DNA of 64,000 nt from Frigoribacterium sp. Leaf263 (GTDB taxonomy: Bacteria; Actinomycetota; Actinomycetes; Actinomycetales; Microbacteriaceae): the NCBI RefSeq assembly GCF_001422285.1, contig NZ_LMMO01000003.1, positions 387,297 through 451,296 of the forward strand, given 5' to 3'. Positions 1 through 7,594 of this stretch are shown here, in pieces (within the stretch, counting starts at the first letter, position 1; each line of letters opens with the position of its first letter). A model generated the notes under the pieces. It was not told the DNA's origin. It saw only the letters and a list, made by a program, of their open reading frames with translations, and searched no databases. Both the position numbers and the translations under genes were made by a program.

Positions 1-325
1 GCTGCGTGGTGACGCTCTGCAGGTAGGTGACGAGGTTCGTGATCAACGCCGTGGCCTGGCTCACGACGACGGGCACGATCGCGAAGACCACCCCGACGAC
101 GGCTCCGAGCAGGGCGACCATGACGATCGCGATCGCGAGGGAGCGCGGCACGCTCCTCTTCTCGAGCCACGACACGATGGGATCGAGCCCCAGAGCGATG
201 AACAGCGCCGCCCCGACGTACGTGATGATCGTCGACAGCTCGCTGACGGCGCCGCCGATCACGAGGGCGACGAGGACGCCGAGCCCGGCCAGGAGGCCCA
301 GCCGGAAGGGATTGTGGATCTTCAC
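1..325 (-). CDS. AI-2E family transporter, N-terminal part (runs off left edge)
   Basis: The 108 codons present encode the start of a multi-pass inner-membrane protein; the rest lies outside the window. Hydrophobic segments cover about residues 8-29, 31-50 and 66-92, separated by a charged loop reading LDPIVSWLEKR, which matches the N-terminus of the AI-2E/PerM family. Members of that family are exporters or ion-coupled transporters; AI-2 itself is often not the substrate, so no substrate is assigned. The GTG at 325-323 is chosen because AGGAG lies ten bases upstream (336-340). It is transcribed in the same direction as, and 58 bases downstream of, the coiled-coil gene ending at 383. Confidence 0.75.
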   Translation of the reverse strand, partial: MKIHNPFRLGLLAGLGVLVALVIGGAVSELSTIITYVGAALFIALGLDPIVSWLEKRSVPRSLAIAIVMVALLGAVVGVVFAIVPVVVSQATALITNLVTYLQSVTTQ

Positions 326-382
326 GCGGGGTTCACTCCTGTCGACGGTGGCTCGGCCCGCTGGCGCGACTCCACCGAGTGA

Positions 383-2233
383 CTACTCTGGCGCAACCTC
401 GGGCGCGCCGCCCAACACCCCGCGGAGGTTCTCGAGGTAGCCGGCGACGGCGTCGCGCTCCTCGCGCAGATCGGCGAGGCGTCGTTCGGCGTCGCCGACG
501 AGCTCGCGCGCCCGCGTCTCGGCCTCGGCGACGATGTCGCGCGATCTCGCCTCGGCGTTCGTCAGCACCTCGTGGGCCGTCGCGTCGGCCTCGCCGCGCA
601 CCGTCCTGGCGTGCTCGTGCGACGACCGTTCGAGCTCGTCGGCCTCCCGTCGGACGTCGACGGAGCGCTGGCGTGCCTCGTCGAGCTGGGCGTGGGCCTC
701 GTCGAGGTAGTTCTGCGTCTCGGCGACGGCGGCCTGATGCCGGGCGACGAGATCGCGCTCGAGCTCGTCGAGCCGGGTGCTGCGCTCGAGCGCCAGAGCG
801 ATCCGAGCCTCGTCGGTCTCGCGGGCGACGGCGGCCTCCTCGCGGTCGCGCTCCGCGGCGAGCTCGGCGCGGAGCGTGGCGGCCTCGCTCGCGAGCCGGG
901 CGCGTTGCGCCTCCTCGTCGTCGAACAGCCGCGCCTGGCTCTCCGCCACCTCGGCGTCGAGGTCGGCACGGGCGTTGACGGTCTCGGCCTCGACCTGGGC
1001 GCGGTGCTCGGCGGCGTCGCGCTCGAGTCGATCGGCCTGCTGCTGGGCGTCGCGGGCGAGGCGGTCACGCGTCTCGGCGGTCGTGCGCTCGATCTCGTCG
1101 CGCGTGGTCGTGCGGGCGAGCTCGATCTCGTCGCGCGCCGTGCGGGCGTCGCGGTCCAGCTCGGCTCGAGCGGTCTCGATCTCGAGCTCGAGACCGGCCC
1201 GCACCTCGAGGGCCTCGGCCGCCAGGGAGGCGCGGGTCGTCTCGATCTCGCGGCGCAGGTCGTCGCGTCGTGCGTCCACTTCGCGCTCGAGCGCCGCGCG
1301 GGTCTCGGTCACGTGGCGGCTCAGCTCGGCGCGCTGCTCGGCGATGTCGCGGTCGAGCTCGGCGCGTCGGTTCTCGACGTCGTCGTCGAGCTCGGCGCGG
1401 GCCGCCGCGATCTCGCGGTCGAGATCGGTCCGCCGGGTCGTGACCTCGAGCTCGAGCTCGGCGCGCGTGGTCTCGTCGAGGCGGGCGAGCTCGGCGCGGA
1501 GGGTCGTGCCCTCCCGGTCGAGGTCGGCGCGCTGCCGCTCGCTGTCGGCGACGAAGAGGGCGCGGGTCTCGGCGGTGGTGCGGGCGAGCTCGGCGGCGTC
1601 GGCTCGCGCCTCGGCGACCTCGCGGCCGACGATCTCACGCTGCTCGGCGGCGTCGCGCTCCGCATCGGCGCGGAGGGCGGCGGCCTCGTGCCGTGCGGTG
1701 GAGACGTTCTCGGCGGCCTCGGTGGCGGCCGCCCCGCGCATCGCCGACGAGTCGCGCTGGGCCTCCTGCAGCATCGATCGGGCCTCGTTCCGGGCGCGGG
1801 CGACCATCCGGTCGGCCTCGGCGCGGGACTCGTCGATCTGGGCGGCGGCACGGCCCCGCGCGTCGCCGAGCACCGCGTCGGCGCGCTCCGAGGCCTCGGC
1901 GACGAGACGCTCGGCCTCGGACGAGGAGGAGCGGCGCAGCTCCTCCGCGTCGATGTCGGCCTGGCTGACGAGCCGGGTCGCCTGCTGCTCGGCCAACCGC
2001 AGGGTCTGCTCGAGCTTGCTGCCGAGGCCGGCGTACGTCGGGGTCCCCGCCTCGTCGAGCTCCGACTGGAGGTCGTCGAGGCGGACCTGGAGCCGCTTGA
2101 GCTCGGCGACGGTCTCGGCGCGATCGGCGTTCGACTTGATGAGCTCGCGACGGAGGTCGCCGAGCGCCCGGTCGACCTCCTCCTTGCGGTACCCGCGGAG
2201 TTCCGTTCCGAAATCTGCTTCGTCGACGGCCAC
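383..2233 (-). CDS. DivIVA-domain long coiled-coil cytoskeletal protein (Scy-like)
   Basis: A 616-residue, strongly charged, almost wholly coiled-coil protein. Residues 1-30 (DFGTELRGYRKEEVDRALG) resemble the N-terminal DivIVA/Wag31 segment that recognises curved membrane. From residue 238 to about 501 a hydrophobic residue (L, I or V) recurs at exactly every eleventh position for 24 cycles, a hendecad coiled coil as known in the Streptomyces proteins Scy and FilP. There is no membrane span. Inferred role: a cytoplasmic polar scaffold in growth or division. The start is GTG 2233 with AGAGGAG seven bases upstream; a longer reading frame upstream is just GC-rich open frame. A -10-like TAAAAT (2294-2289) would give a leader of about 50 bases. 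Confidence 0.8.
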   Translation of the reverse strand: MAVDEADFGTELRGYRKEEVDRALGDLRRELIKSNADRAETVAELKRLQVRLDDLQSELDEAGTPTYAGLGSKLEQTLRLAEQQATRLVSQADIDAEELRRSSSSEAERLVAEASERADAVLGDARGRAAAQIDESRAEADRMVARARNEARSMLQEAQRDSSAMRGAAATEAAENVSTARHEAAALRADAERDAAEQREIVGREVAEARADAAELARTTAETRALFVADSERQRADLDREGTTLRAELARLDETTRAELELEVTTRRTDLDREIAAARAELDDDVENRRAELDRDIAEQRAELSRHVTETRAALEREVDARRDDLRREIETTRASLAAEALEVRAGLELEIETARAELDRDARTARDEIELARTTTRDEIERTTAETRDRLARDAQQQADRLERDAAEHRAQVEAETVNARADLDAEVAESQARLFDDEEAQRARLASEAATLRAELAAERDREEAAVARETDEARIALALERSTRLDELERDLVARHQAAVAETQNYLDEAHAQLDEARQRSVDVRREADELERSSHEHARTVRGEADATAHEVLTNAEARSRDIVAEAETRARELVGDAERRLADLREERDAVAGYLENLRGVLGGAPEVAPE

Positions 2234-2288
2234 GGTGTCTCCTCTTGCTCGGCGGCGGGCACGAGGTCGCTCGTGCCCGGACCCGTCG

Positions 2289-2294
2289 ATTTTA
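2289..2294 (-). promoter_or_regulatory. Putative -10 box of the coiled-coil gene
   Basis: On the minus strand this reads TAAAAT, 55 bases before the GTG at 2233. No convincing -35 was seen. A TAAAAT on the plus strand at 2384-2389 could serve the divergent gene at 2491. Confidence 0.4.
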
Positions 2295-2490
2295 GCGGTC
2301 GGCGGACCGGGCGCAGGAGGTCGTGACGCGACTCGCGGACGGGCGGGCGCCTCCCAGGCTATTTCGGATACGCTGAGCCGTCTTAAAATCTGCTGCCGCG
2401 CCCGACCTCCTGGCCGGGCCCGCGCCGGCGCGGCCGTCCCGAGCGGTCCGCCGCGACCCGACCGGGATGGTGGCACGGAGGGAGAGAAAC

Positions 2491-4269
2491 GTGCGTTTCA
2501 TCGTCGCAGTGGTCGTCGTCGTCCTGGCGGCGCTCATGGTGGCGCTGGGCTTCGCCCAGCGGACCGTGTTCGCCCCGCCCCCGAGCGTCTCGTCGACCGT
2601 GTCGACCGCCGACTCCGAGGCCCGCATCACGGTCGTGCCGTCCGAGGCGCTGCACGGGCACGACGGTCGTCAGACGGTGAGCATCTCGGGTTCGGACACC
2701 GACTCGGTGTTCGCGGCGACCGGTCGCACCTCCGACGTGCTGGGCTGGGTGGGTGATTCCGCCTACAACGAGGTGTCGTTCGACGAGACCACCGGCGAGC
2801 TGGTGAGCACCCCCGTCGAGGGCGACACGGCCGACGTCCCGAGCCCCGCGGACTCCGATCTCTGGAACGCCGAGTACGCCGGCGCCGACCCGACCTTCTC
2901 GATCGACGCGCCCGACGACGTCTCGCTCGTGATCGTCTCCGACGGCACGGCCCCGGCACCCGACACCCTGCGGGTGACCTGGCCCCTCTCGACGGCCACT
3001 CCGGCCGCCGGGCCGCTCATCGCAGGCGGTCTCGTGGTGCTGCTCATCGGCGTCCTCCTCTACATCTGGGCCATCGCGCATCACCGGCGCAACCGCGGCC
3101 CCCGTCGCCGATCGGGTCAGGGCAAGCCGCCTCGCGTCACGCGCCGGTCGCGCCGCGAGCCCCTGACGTCGGGCGACGACCCCGCCGCCGGCCGTCGCTC
3201 CATCCGCCGCTCGATCGCCGTCGTGCCCGTGGTGCTGGTCGGAGCCCTCGCGCTCTCGGGCTGCACGGCCGACTACTGGCCGAGCGCCGTGGGCGGCGCC
3301 GGGGCCGACGCCTCGGCGACCCCCACCCCGACGAGCACCGACGCCGTGCCCGACGAGCAGGACGACCTCCAGCCGCCCGTCATCAGCGTGGCCCAGGCCG
3401 AGCGCATCGTCCAGCGGATCTCGACGGTGGCGTCCGAGGCCGACGGGACCCTCGACGCCGATCTGGCCGCCACGCGCTTCACCGGCCCGGCACTCGCGCA
3501 GCGTCAGGCCAACTACGCCCTCCGCGCGAAGGACGACGGCGCCGCCGAGCCCATCGCCGTCCCCGAGGGCGATGTCACGCTCACCCTGCCGCAGCAGGCC
3601 GACACGTGGCCGCGCAGCGCCTTCGTCATCGTCCAGTCCGACGACACCGCCGTGGCACCCATCGCGCTGACCCTCGTCCAGGAGGACGCCCGCGCCAACT
3701 ACCAGGTCGAGTACCTGACCAGTCTCGAGGCCGGGGCGACCCCGCCGACGGTCGCGCCCGCCAGCATCGGCGCCGCCCGCCTGTCGCCCGACGTCAAGCT
3801 CCTGACCCTCCAGCCCGATCAGCTCGCCACGGCGTACGGCGACATCCTCAGTGAAGGCGACGAGAGCGAGTACGCCGATCTCTTCGAGGCCGAGGGGGAC
3901 ACCCTCCGCGAGAAGATCGGCAAGCCCTACAAGGACGCGAAGCGCGAGGCGCTGCCCGAGACCGCGTCCATCGACTTCGCGTCGACGCCCGACGAGGACC
4001 CGGCCGTCGCGTTCGCGACGAACGACGCCGGGGCGATCGTCTCGGTCGCCCTCAACGAGGTCGAGACCGTGAAGCCCACGGCGGAGGGCGCCGAGGTCAA
4101 CCCCGAGGGCGCGGTCAAGAACCTCACGGGCATCGACAAGACCACGAAGGGCATCGAGGCGACCTACGGCGTCGAGCTGCTGTTCTCCGTGCCGCCCGTC
4201 GGGAGCGATCAGAAGATCGTCCTGCTCGGATTCAGTCAGGCCCTCATCAGCGCGAAGGAGCTGTCATGA
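2491..4269 (+). CDS. Membrane protein of unknown function with internal lipobox
   Basis: 592 residues. Residues 3-20 form a first membrane segment, 21-173 an acidic probably extracytoplasmic region, 174-196 a second membrane segment followed by a very basic stretch (197-240), then a third hydrophobic segment (241-257) ending in the lipobox-like LSGC at Cys258, and a 330-residue hydrophilic C-terminal domain. The arrangement looks like a membrane protein fused to a lipoprotein; no stop codon separates them. I do not recognise an enzymatic motif. GTG 2491 is preferred over the upstream ATG because GGAGGGAGAG lies just before it. The last codons overlap the next start (ATGA), so it is probably translated together with the thioredoxin-TPR gene. 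Confidence 0.75.
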   Translation: MRFIVAVVVVVLAALMVALGFAQRTVFAPPPSVSSTVSTADSEARITVVPSEALHGHDGRQTVSISGSDTDSVFAATGRTSDVLGWVGDSAYNEVSFDETTGELVSTPVEGDTADVPSPADSDLWNAEYAGADPTFSIDAPDDVSLVIVSDGTAPAPDTLRVTWPLSTATPAAGPLIAGGLVVLLIGVLLYIWAIAHHRRNRGPRRRSGQGKPPRVTRRSRREPLTSGDDPAAGRRSIRRSIAVVPVVLVGALALSGCTADYWPSAVGGAGADASATPTPTSTDAVPDEQDDLQPPVISVAQAERIVQRISTVASEADGTLDADLAATRFTGPALAQRQANYALRAKDDGAAEPIAVPEGDVTLTLPQQADTWPRSAFVIVQSDDTAVAPIALTLVQEDARANYQVEYLTSLEAGATPPTVAPASIGAARLSPDVKLLTLQPDQLATAYGDILSEGDESEYADLFEAEGDTLREKIGKPYKDAKREALPETASIDFASTPDEDPAVAFATNDAGAIVSVALNEVETVKPTAEGAEVNPEGAVKNLTGIDKTTKGIEATYGVELLFSVPPVGSDQKIVLLGFSQALISAKELS

Positions 4270-5261
4270 CCAACGTCCCCCCTCTGCCCGCCGGACTCCG
4301 CGGAGCCGTCGACCTGTCGTCCCTCGTCGATCGACCGGCCCCCGGGGCGGCGGGCCGTGCTCCGGCCGCCGGGTCGCCTGCGGGAGCGCCGGCGGCGAGC
4401 GACGGCGCCGCGCCGGCGTCGGTGGGTGTGCCCGCGCTCGTCCTCGACGCGACCGACGAGACGTTCGCTCAGTTCCTCGAGCTGAGCAGCACCGTGCCCG
4501 TCATCGTCGATCTCTGGGCGGAGTGGTGCGGCCCGTGCAAGCAGCTCTCGCCGGTGCTCGAGAAGCTCGTCGCCGAGTACGGCGGACGTCTCGTCCTGGC
4601 CAAGGTCGACGTCGACGCCAACCCGCAGCTCACCCAGGCGTTCCAGGCGCAGTCGATCCCCGCGGTCGCCGCCGTGATCGCCGGCCGCCCGGTGCAGCTG
4701 TTCGTCGGGGCCCTCCCCGAGGCGCAGGTGCGCGACGCCTTCGAGCAGGTGCTCGACCTGGCCGTCCAGAACGGCGTCACGGGCACCGCCGTCGTGCAGG
4801 GCGGCCCGGAGGTCGACGGCGAGACCCCCGAGCCCGAGCCGGAGCCCCTGCCGCCGCACCACCAGGAGGCCTACGACGCGATCGACCGCGGCGACTACGA
4901 CGAGGCCATCGCGGCCTACAAGACCGCCATCGCGCAGGATCCCCGCGACCAGCTGGCCGTGGCGGGTCTGGCGCAGGTCTCGCTGATCTCGCGGCTCCAG
5001 GGCGTCTCGCTCGCCGAGGTCCGCGACGCCGCGGCGGCGGATCCGACGGATCTCGCCGCGCAGCTCGCCGTGGCCGATCTCGACGTGAGCGGCGGGCACG
5101 TCGACGACGCGTTCGATCGGGTGCTGACCGTGTTCCCGACGCAGGACGCCGCGGGGAAGAACGAGGCCCGCGCGCGCCTCCTCGAGTACTTCGAGATCGT
5201 CGGCGCCGACGACCACCGTGTGGTCGCCGCTCGTCGGCGGCTGACGATGCTGCTCTACTGA
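4266..5261 (+). CDS. Thioredoxin-domain TPR protein (CnoX/YbbN-like)
   Basis: 331 residues: an alanine/proline-rich N-terminal tail (1-55), a thioredoxin fold (about 58-160) with an intact WCGPC redox pair (Cys88, Cys91), and helical TPR-like repeats from about 190 to the end. This is the architecture of CnoX/YbbN co-chaperones, which hold unfolding proteins and form mixed disulfides during oxidative stress; many family members lack the CxxC, whereas this one keeps it. No signal peptide is present, so it is cytoplasmic. ATG 4266 overlaps the preceding stop by four bases. A strong hairpin terminator follows at 5281. Confidence 0.85.
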   Translation: MTNVPPLPAGLRGAVDLSSLVDRPAPGAAGRAPAAGSPAGAPAASDGAAPASVGVPALVLDATDETFAQFLELSSTVPVIVDLWAEWCGPCKQLSPVLEKLVAEYGGRLVLAKVDVDANPQLTQAFQAQSIPAVAAVIAGRPVQLFVGALPEAQVRDAFEQVLDLAVQNGVTGTAVVQGGPEVDGETPEPEPEPLPPHHQEAYDAIDRGDYDEAIAAYKTAIAQDPRDQLAVAGLAQVSLISRLQGVSLAEVRDAAAADPTDLAAQLAVADLDVSGGHVDDAFDRVLTVFPTQDAAGKNEARARLLEYFEIVGADDHRVVAARRRLTMLLY

Positions 5262-5280
5262 CCCGCGCTCGTCACAGGCG

Positions 5281-5313
5281 CGAGGCCCCCGTCCGATTCG
5301 GACGGGGGCCTCG
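5281..5313. terminator. Bidirectional hairpin terminator
   Basis: A perfect inverted repeat with a 15-base stem (CGAGGCCCCCGTCCG) and loop ATT lies between the converging trx-TPR and glgB genes. There is no U-tract, as is common in actinobacteria. Confidence 0.75.
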
Positions 5314-5330
5314 TCATGTCGGCGGACGCC

Positions 5331-5347
5331 GAGGAGGCGCGGGTCGG
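5331..5347 (+). repeat. Dispersed repeat GAGGAGGCGCGGGTCGG
   Basis: One full copy of the short element found throughout the window; it ends just before the glgB stop codon (5349-5351). Confidence 0.7.
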
Positions 5348-5348
5348 C

Positions 5349-7583
5349 TCAGGGGCGTCGCTTCAGCCAGAGGACGCCCAGGGGCGGCAGCAGCACGTCG
5401 GCCGAGGCGGGGCGACCAGCCCACGGGGTGTCGGTCGCGACGACGCTGCCCATGTTGCCGACCCCGGAGCCGCCGTACTCGGCGGCGTCGGTGTTGAGGA
5501 TCTCGTGCCAGGTCCCCGCCTCGGGGAACCCGAAGCGCATCTGCACGGGCTGACCCGACCAGTTCGCCAGGACGGCGACGCTCTCGCCGTCACCGGACTT
5601 GCGCATGAACGCGACGACGCTCTGCTGCGCCGCGCCTCCGTCGATCCACTCGAAGCCCTCGGTGTCGAAGTCGTGCGCCCAGAGGGCCTTCTCGGACCGG
5701 TACACGGCGTTGAGCTTGCTGACCAGGTCGAAGAGCTGCTGGTGCTCGTGCCGGTCGAGCACGGACCAGTCGAGACCGTTCTCCTGGCTCCACTCGGTGG
5801 GCTGCCCGTACTCGGACCCCATGAAGAGCAGCTGCTTGCCGGGGTGACCCCACATGTAGGCCAGGTACGCGCGGAGGTTGGCGCGCTTCTGCCAGTCGTC
5901 GCCGGGCATCTTCTCGAAGAGGGATCCCTTGCCGTAGACGACCTCGTCGTGGCTGATCGGGAGCATGAAGTTCTCGCTGAACGCGTAGTGGAACGAGAAG
6001 GTCAGCTCGCCGTGGTGGTACGAGCGGTGGATCGGATCCTTCTCGACGTAGTCGAGGGTGTCGTGCATCCAGCCCATGTTCCACTTCAGCCCGAAGCCGA
6101 GACCGCCGTCGCTCGTGGGGCGTGAGACGCCGGGCCAGCTGGTGCTCTCCTCCGCGATCATGACGATTCCGGGGTGGCGCTTGTACGCGGTGGCGTTGGC
6201 CTCCTGGAGGAACGAGATCGCCTCGAGGTTCTCGCGGCCGCCGAAGCGGTTCGGCAGCCATTGGCCGTCATCGCGGCTGTAGTCGAGGTAGAGCATCGAC
6301 GCGACGGCGTCGACGCGCAGTCCGTCGATGTGGAACTCCTCGAGCCAGTAGAGCGCGTTGGCCACCAGGAAGTTCCGCACCTGCGAGTCCCCGAAGTTGA
6401 ACACCAGGGTGCCCCAGTCGGGCTGCTCGCCGAGACGGGGGTCGGAGTGCTCGTAGACGGCGCGGCCGTCGAAGTTCCCGAGGGCCCATTCGTCTTTGGG
6501 GAAGTGCCCGGGAACCCAGTCCATGATGACGCCGACGCCGGCCGCGTGCAGCCGGTCGATCAGGTACTTCAGGTCGTCGGGGGAGCCGTAGGTGCTCTGC
6601 GGCGCGTAGTAGCCGGTCACCTGGTAGCCCCAGGAGCCGCCGAACGGGTGCTGCGTGAGCGGCATGAACTCGACGTGGGTGAAGCCGAGGGCCGTGACGT
6701 AGTCGACCAGGGGGTCGGCCAGCTCGCGGTACGACAGGCCCGGACGCCACGAGCCCACGTGCAGCTCGTAGACGCTCATCGGGCCGGCGTGCTGGTCGGT
6801 CGCCGCGCGCCGCTCGAGCCAGGCGTCGTCCGACCACGTGTGACCGGAGCGCGTGATGATCGAGGCGGTCGCCGGGGGGACCTCAGCCCGTCGGGCCATC
6901 GGGTCGGCCCGCTCGACCCACACGCCGTCCGGGGTGAGGATCTCGTACTTGTACGTGCCCTCGGTGACGCCGGGCACGAAGATCTCCCAGACCCCGTTGC
7001 CGTCGAGACGGCGGAGGGCGTGCAGGGCGCCGTACCAGCCGTTCAGCTCGCCGATGACGCGCACGGCCTGGGCGTGGGGAGCCCACACGGCGAACGAGGT
7101 GCCCGTGACGCCCTGATGCTCGCGTACGTGCGAACCGAGGACGGTCCAGAGCTGCTCGTGCCGGCCCTCGCCGAACAGGTACAGGTCGAGGTCCGAGACG
7201 GTCGGGGCGAATCGGTAGGGGTCGTCGGCGAGCCAGGGCGCGCCTCCGTCGTACGAGGCCTCGATCTCGTAGCCGCCGAGGGGCGCCGTGGCGACGCCCT
7301 GCCAGAGACCGTGCGCGAGGTGCTCGAGGACGACGACCTCCGAGGAGGCGCCGGTCACCGTGACGGATGCGGCCAGCGGTCGGACGACGCGCACGACGGT
7401 CACGCCGTCGCGGGTGTGCTCGCCGAGCAGCGCGTGCGGGTGGCCGTGGCCACCCTCGGCGGCTGCCGCGACCTCGGCGTCGTCGAGCGGGGGAGCCGAG
7501 GGCGTCGGGGCGGCGACGGCCTCGACGGGGACGTCGGCCGGCGTCGGGTCCTCCGCCGGGGAGGGGGTGAGGGGGGAGGTCAT
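5349..7583 (-). CDS. glgB: 1,4-alpha-glucan branching enzyme GlgB
   Basis: 744 residues. It cuts alpha-1,4 glucan and rejoins the piece through an alpha-1,6 bond, making branches in glycogen-like polymer in the cytosol. After a variable acidic N-terminus (1-45) come an N-terminal beta-sandwich and a CBM48 module (about 50-245), then a GH13 barrel with nucleophile Asp425 (GLRVDAVASM), acid Glu478 (MIAEES) and Asp546 (ISHDE), and a C-terminal beta domain. ATG 7583 has GGAGC upstream and lies 11 bases after the glgE stop, so the two genes are an operon; GlgE supplies the linear chains that GlgB branches. Confidence 0.97.
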   Translation of the reverse strand: MTSPLTPSPAEDPTPADVPVEAVAAPTPSAPPLDDAEVAAAAEGGHGHPHALLGEHTRDGVTVVRVVRPLAASVTVTGASSEVVVLEHLAHGLWQGVATAPLGGYEIEASYDGGAPWLADDPYRFAPTVSDLDLYLFGEGRHEQLWTVLGSHVREHQGVTGTSFAVWAPHAQAVRVIGELNGWYGALHALRRLDGNGVWEIFVPGVTEGTYKYEILTPDGVWVERADPMARRAEVPPATASIITRSGHTWSDDAWLERRAATDQHAGPMSVYELHVGSWRPGLSYRELADPLVDYVTALGFTHVEFMPLTQHPFGGSWGYQVTGYYAPQSTYGSPDDLKYLIDRLHAAGVGVIMDWVPGHFPKDEWALGNFDGRAVYEHSDPRLGEQPDWGTLVFNFGDSQVRNFLVANALYWLEEFHIDGLRVDAVASMLYLDYSRDDGQWLPNRFGGRENLEAISFLQEANATAYKRHPGIVMIAEESTSWPGVSRPTSDGGLGFGLKWNMGWMHDTLDYVEKDPIHRSYHHGELTFSFHYAFSENFMLPISHDEVVYGKGSLFEKMPGDDWQKRANLRAYLAYMWGHPGKQLLFMGSEYGQPTEWSQENGLDWSVLDRHEHQQLFDLVSKLNAVYRSEKALWAHDFDTEGFEWIDGGAAQQSVVAFMRKSGDGESVAVLANWSGQPVQMRFGFPEAGTWHEILNTDAAEYGGSGVGNMGSVVATDTPWAGRPASADVLLPPLGVLWLKRRP

Positions 7584-7594
7584 GATCGGTGCTC

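Noticed and set aside
1225-1241. Repeat-like GGGAGGCGCGGGTCGTC in the coiled-coil gene
   Set aside because: It falls inside a hendecad with normal codons for that protein and lacks the first bases of the element.
731-1522. Tandem DNA repeat or CRISPR-like periodic array
   Set aside because: The 33-base period comes from the 11-residue protein repeat; DNA units are not identical and there are no unique spacers.
777-2756. Long plus-strand open frame opposite the coiled-coil gene
   Set aside because: It is an antisense shadow produced by the 33-base periodic, GC-rich codons of the real gene; its translation is low-complexity Ser/Arg/Ala.
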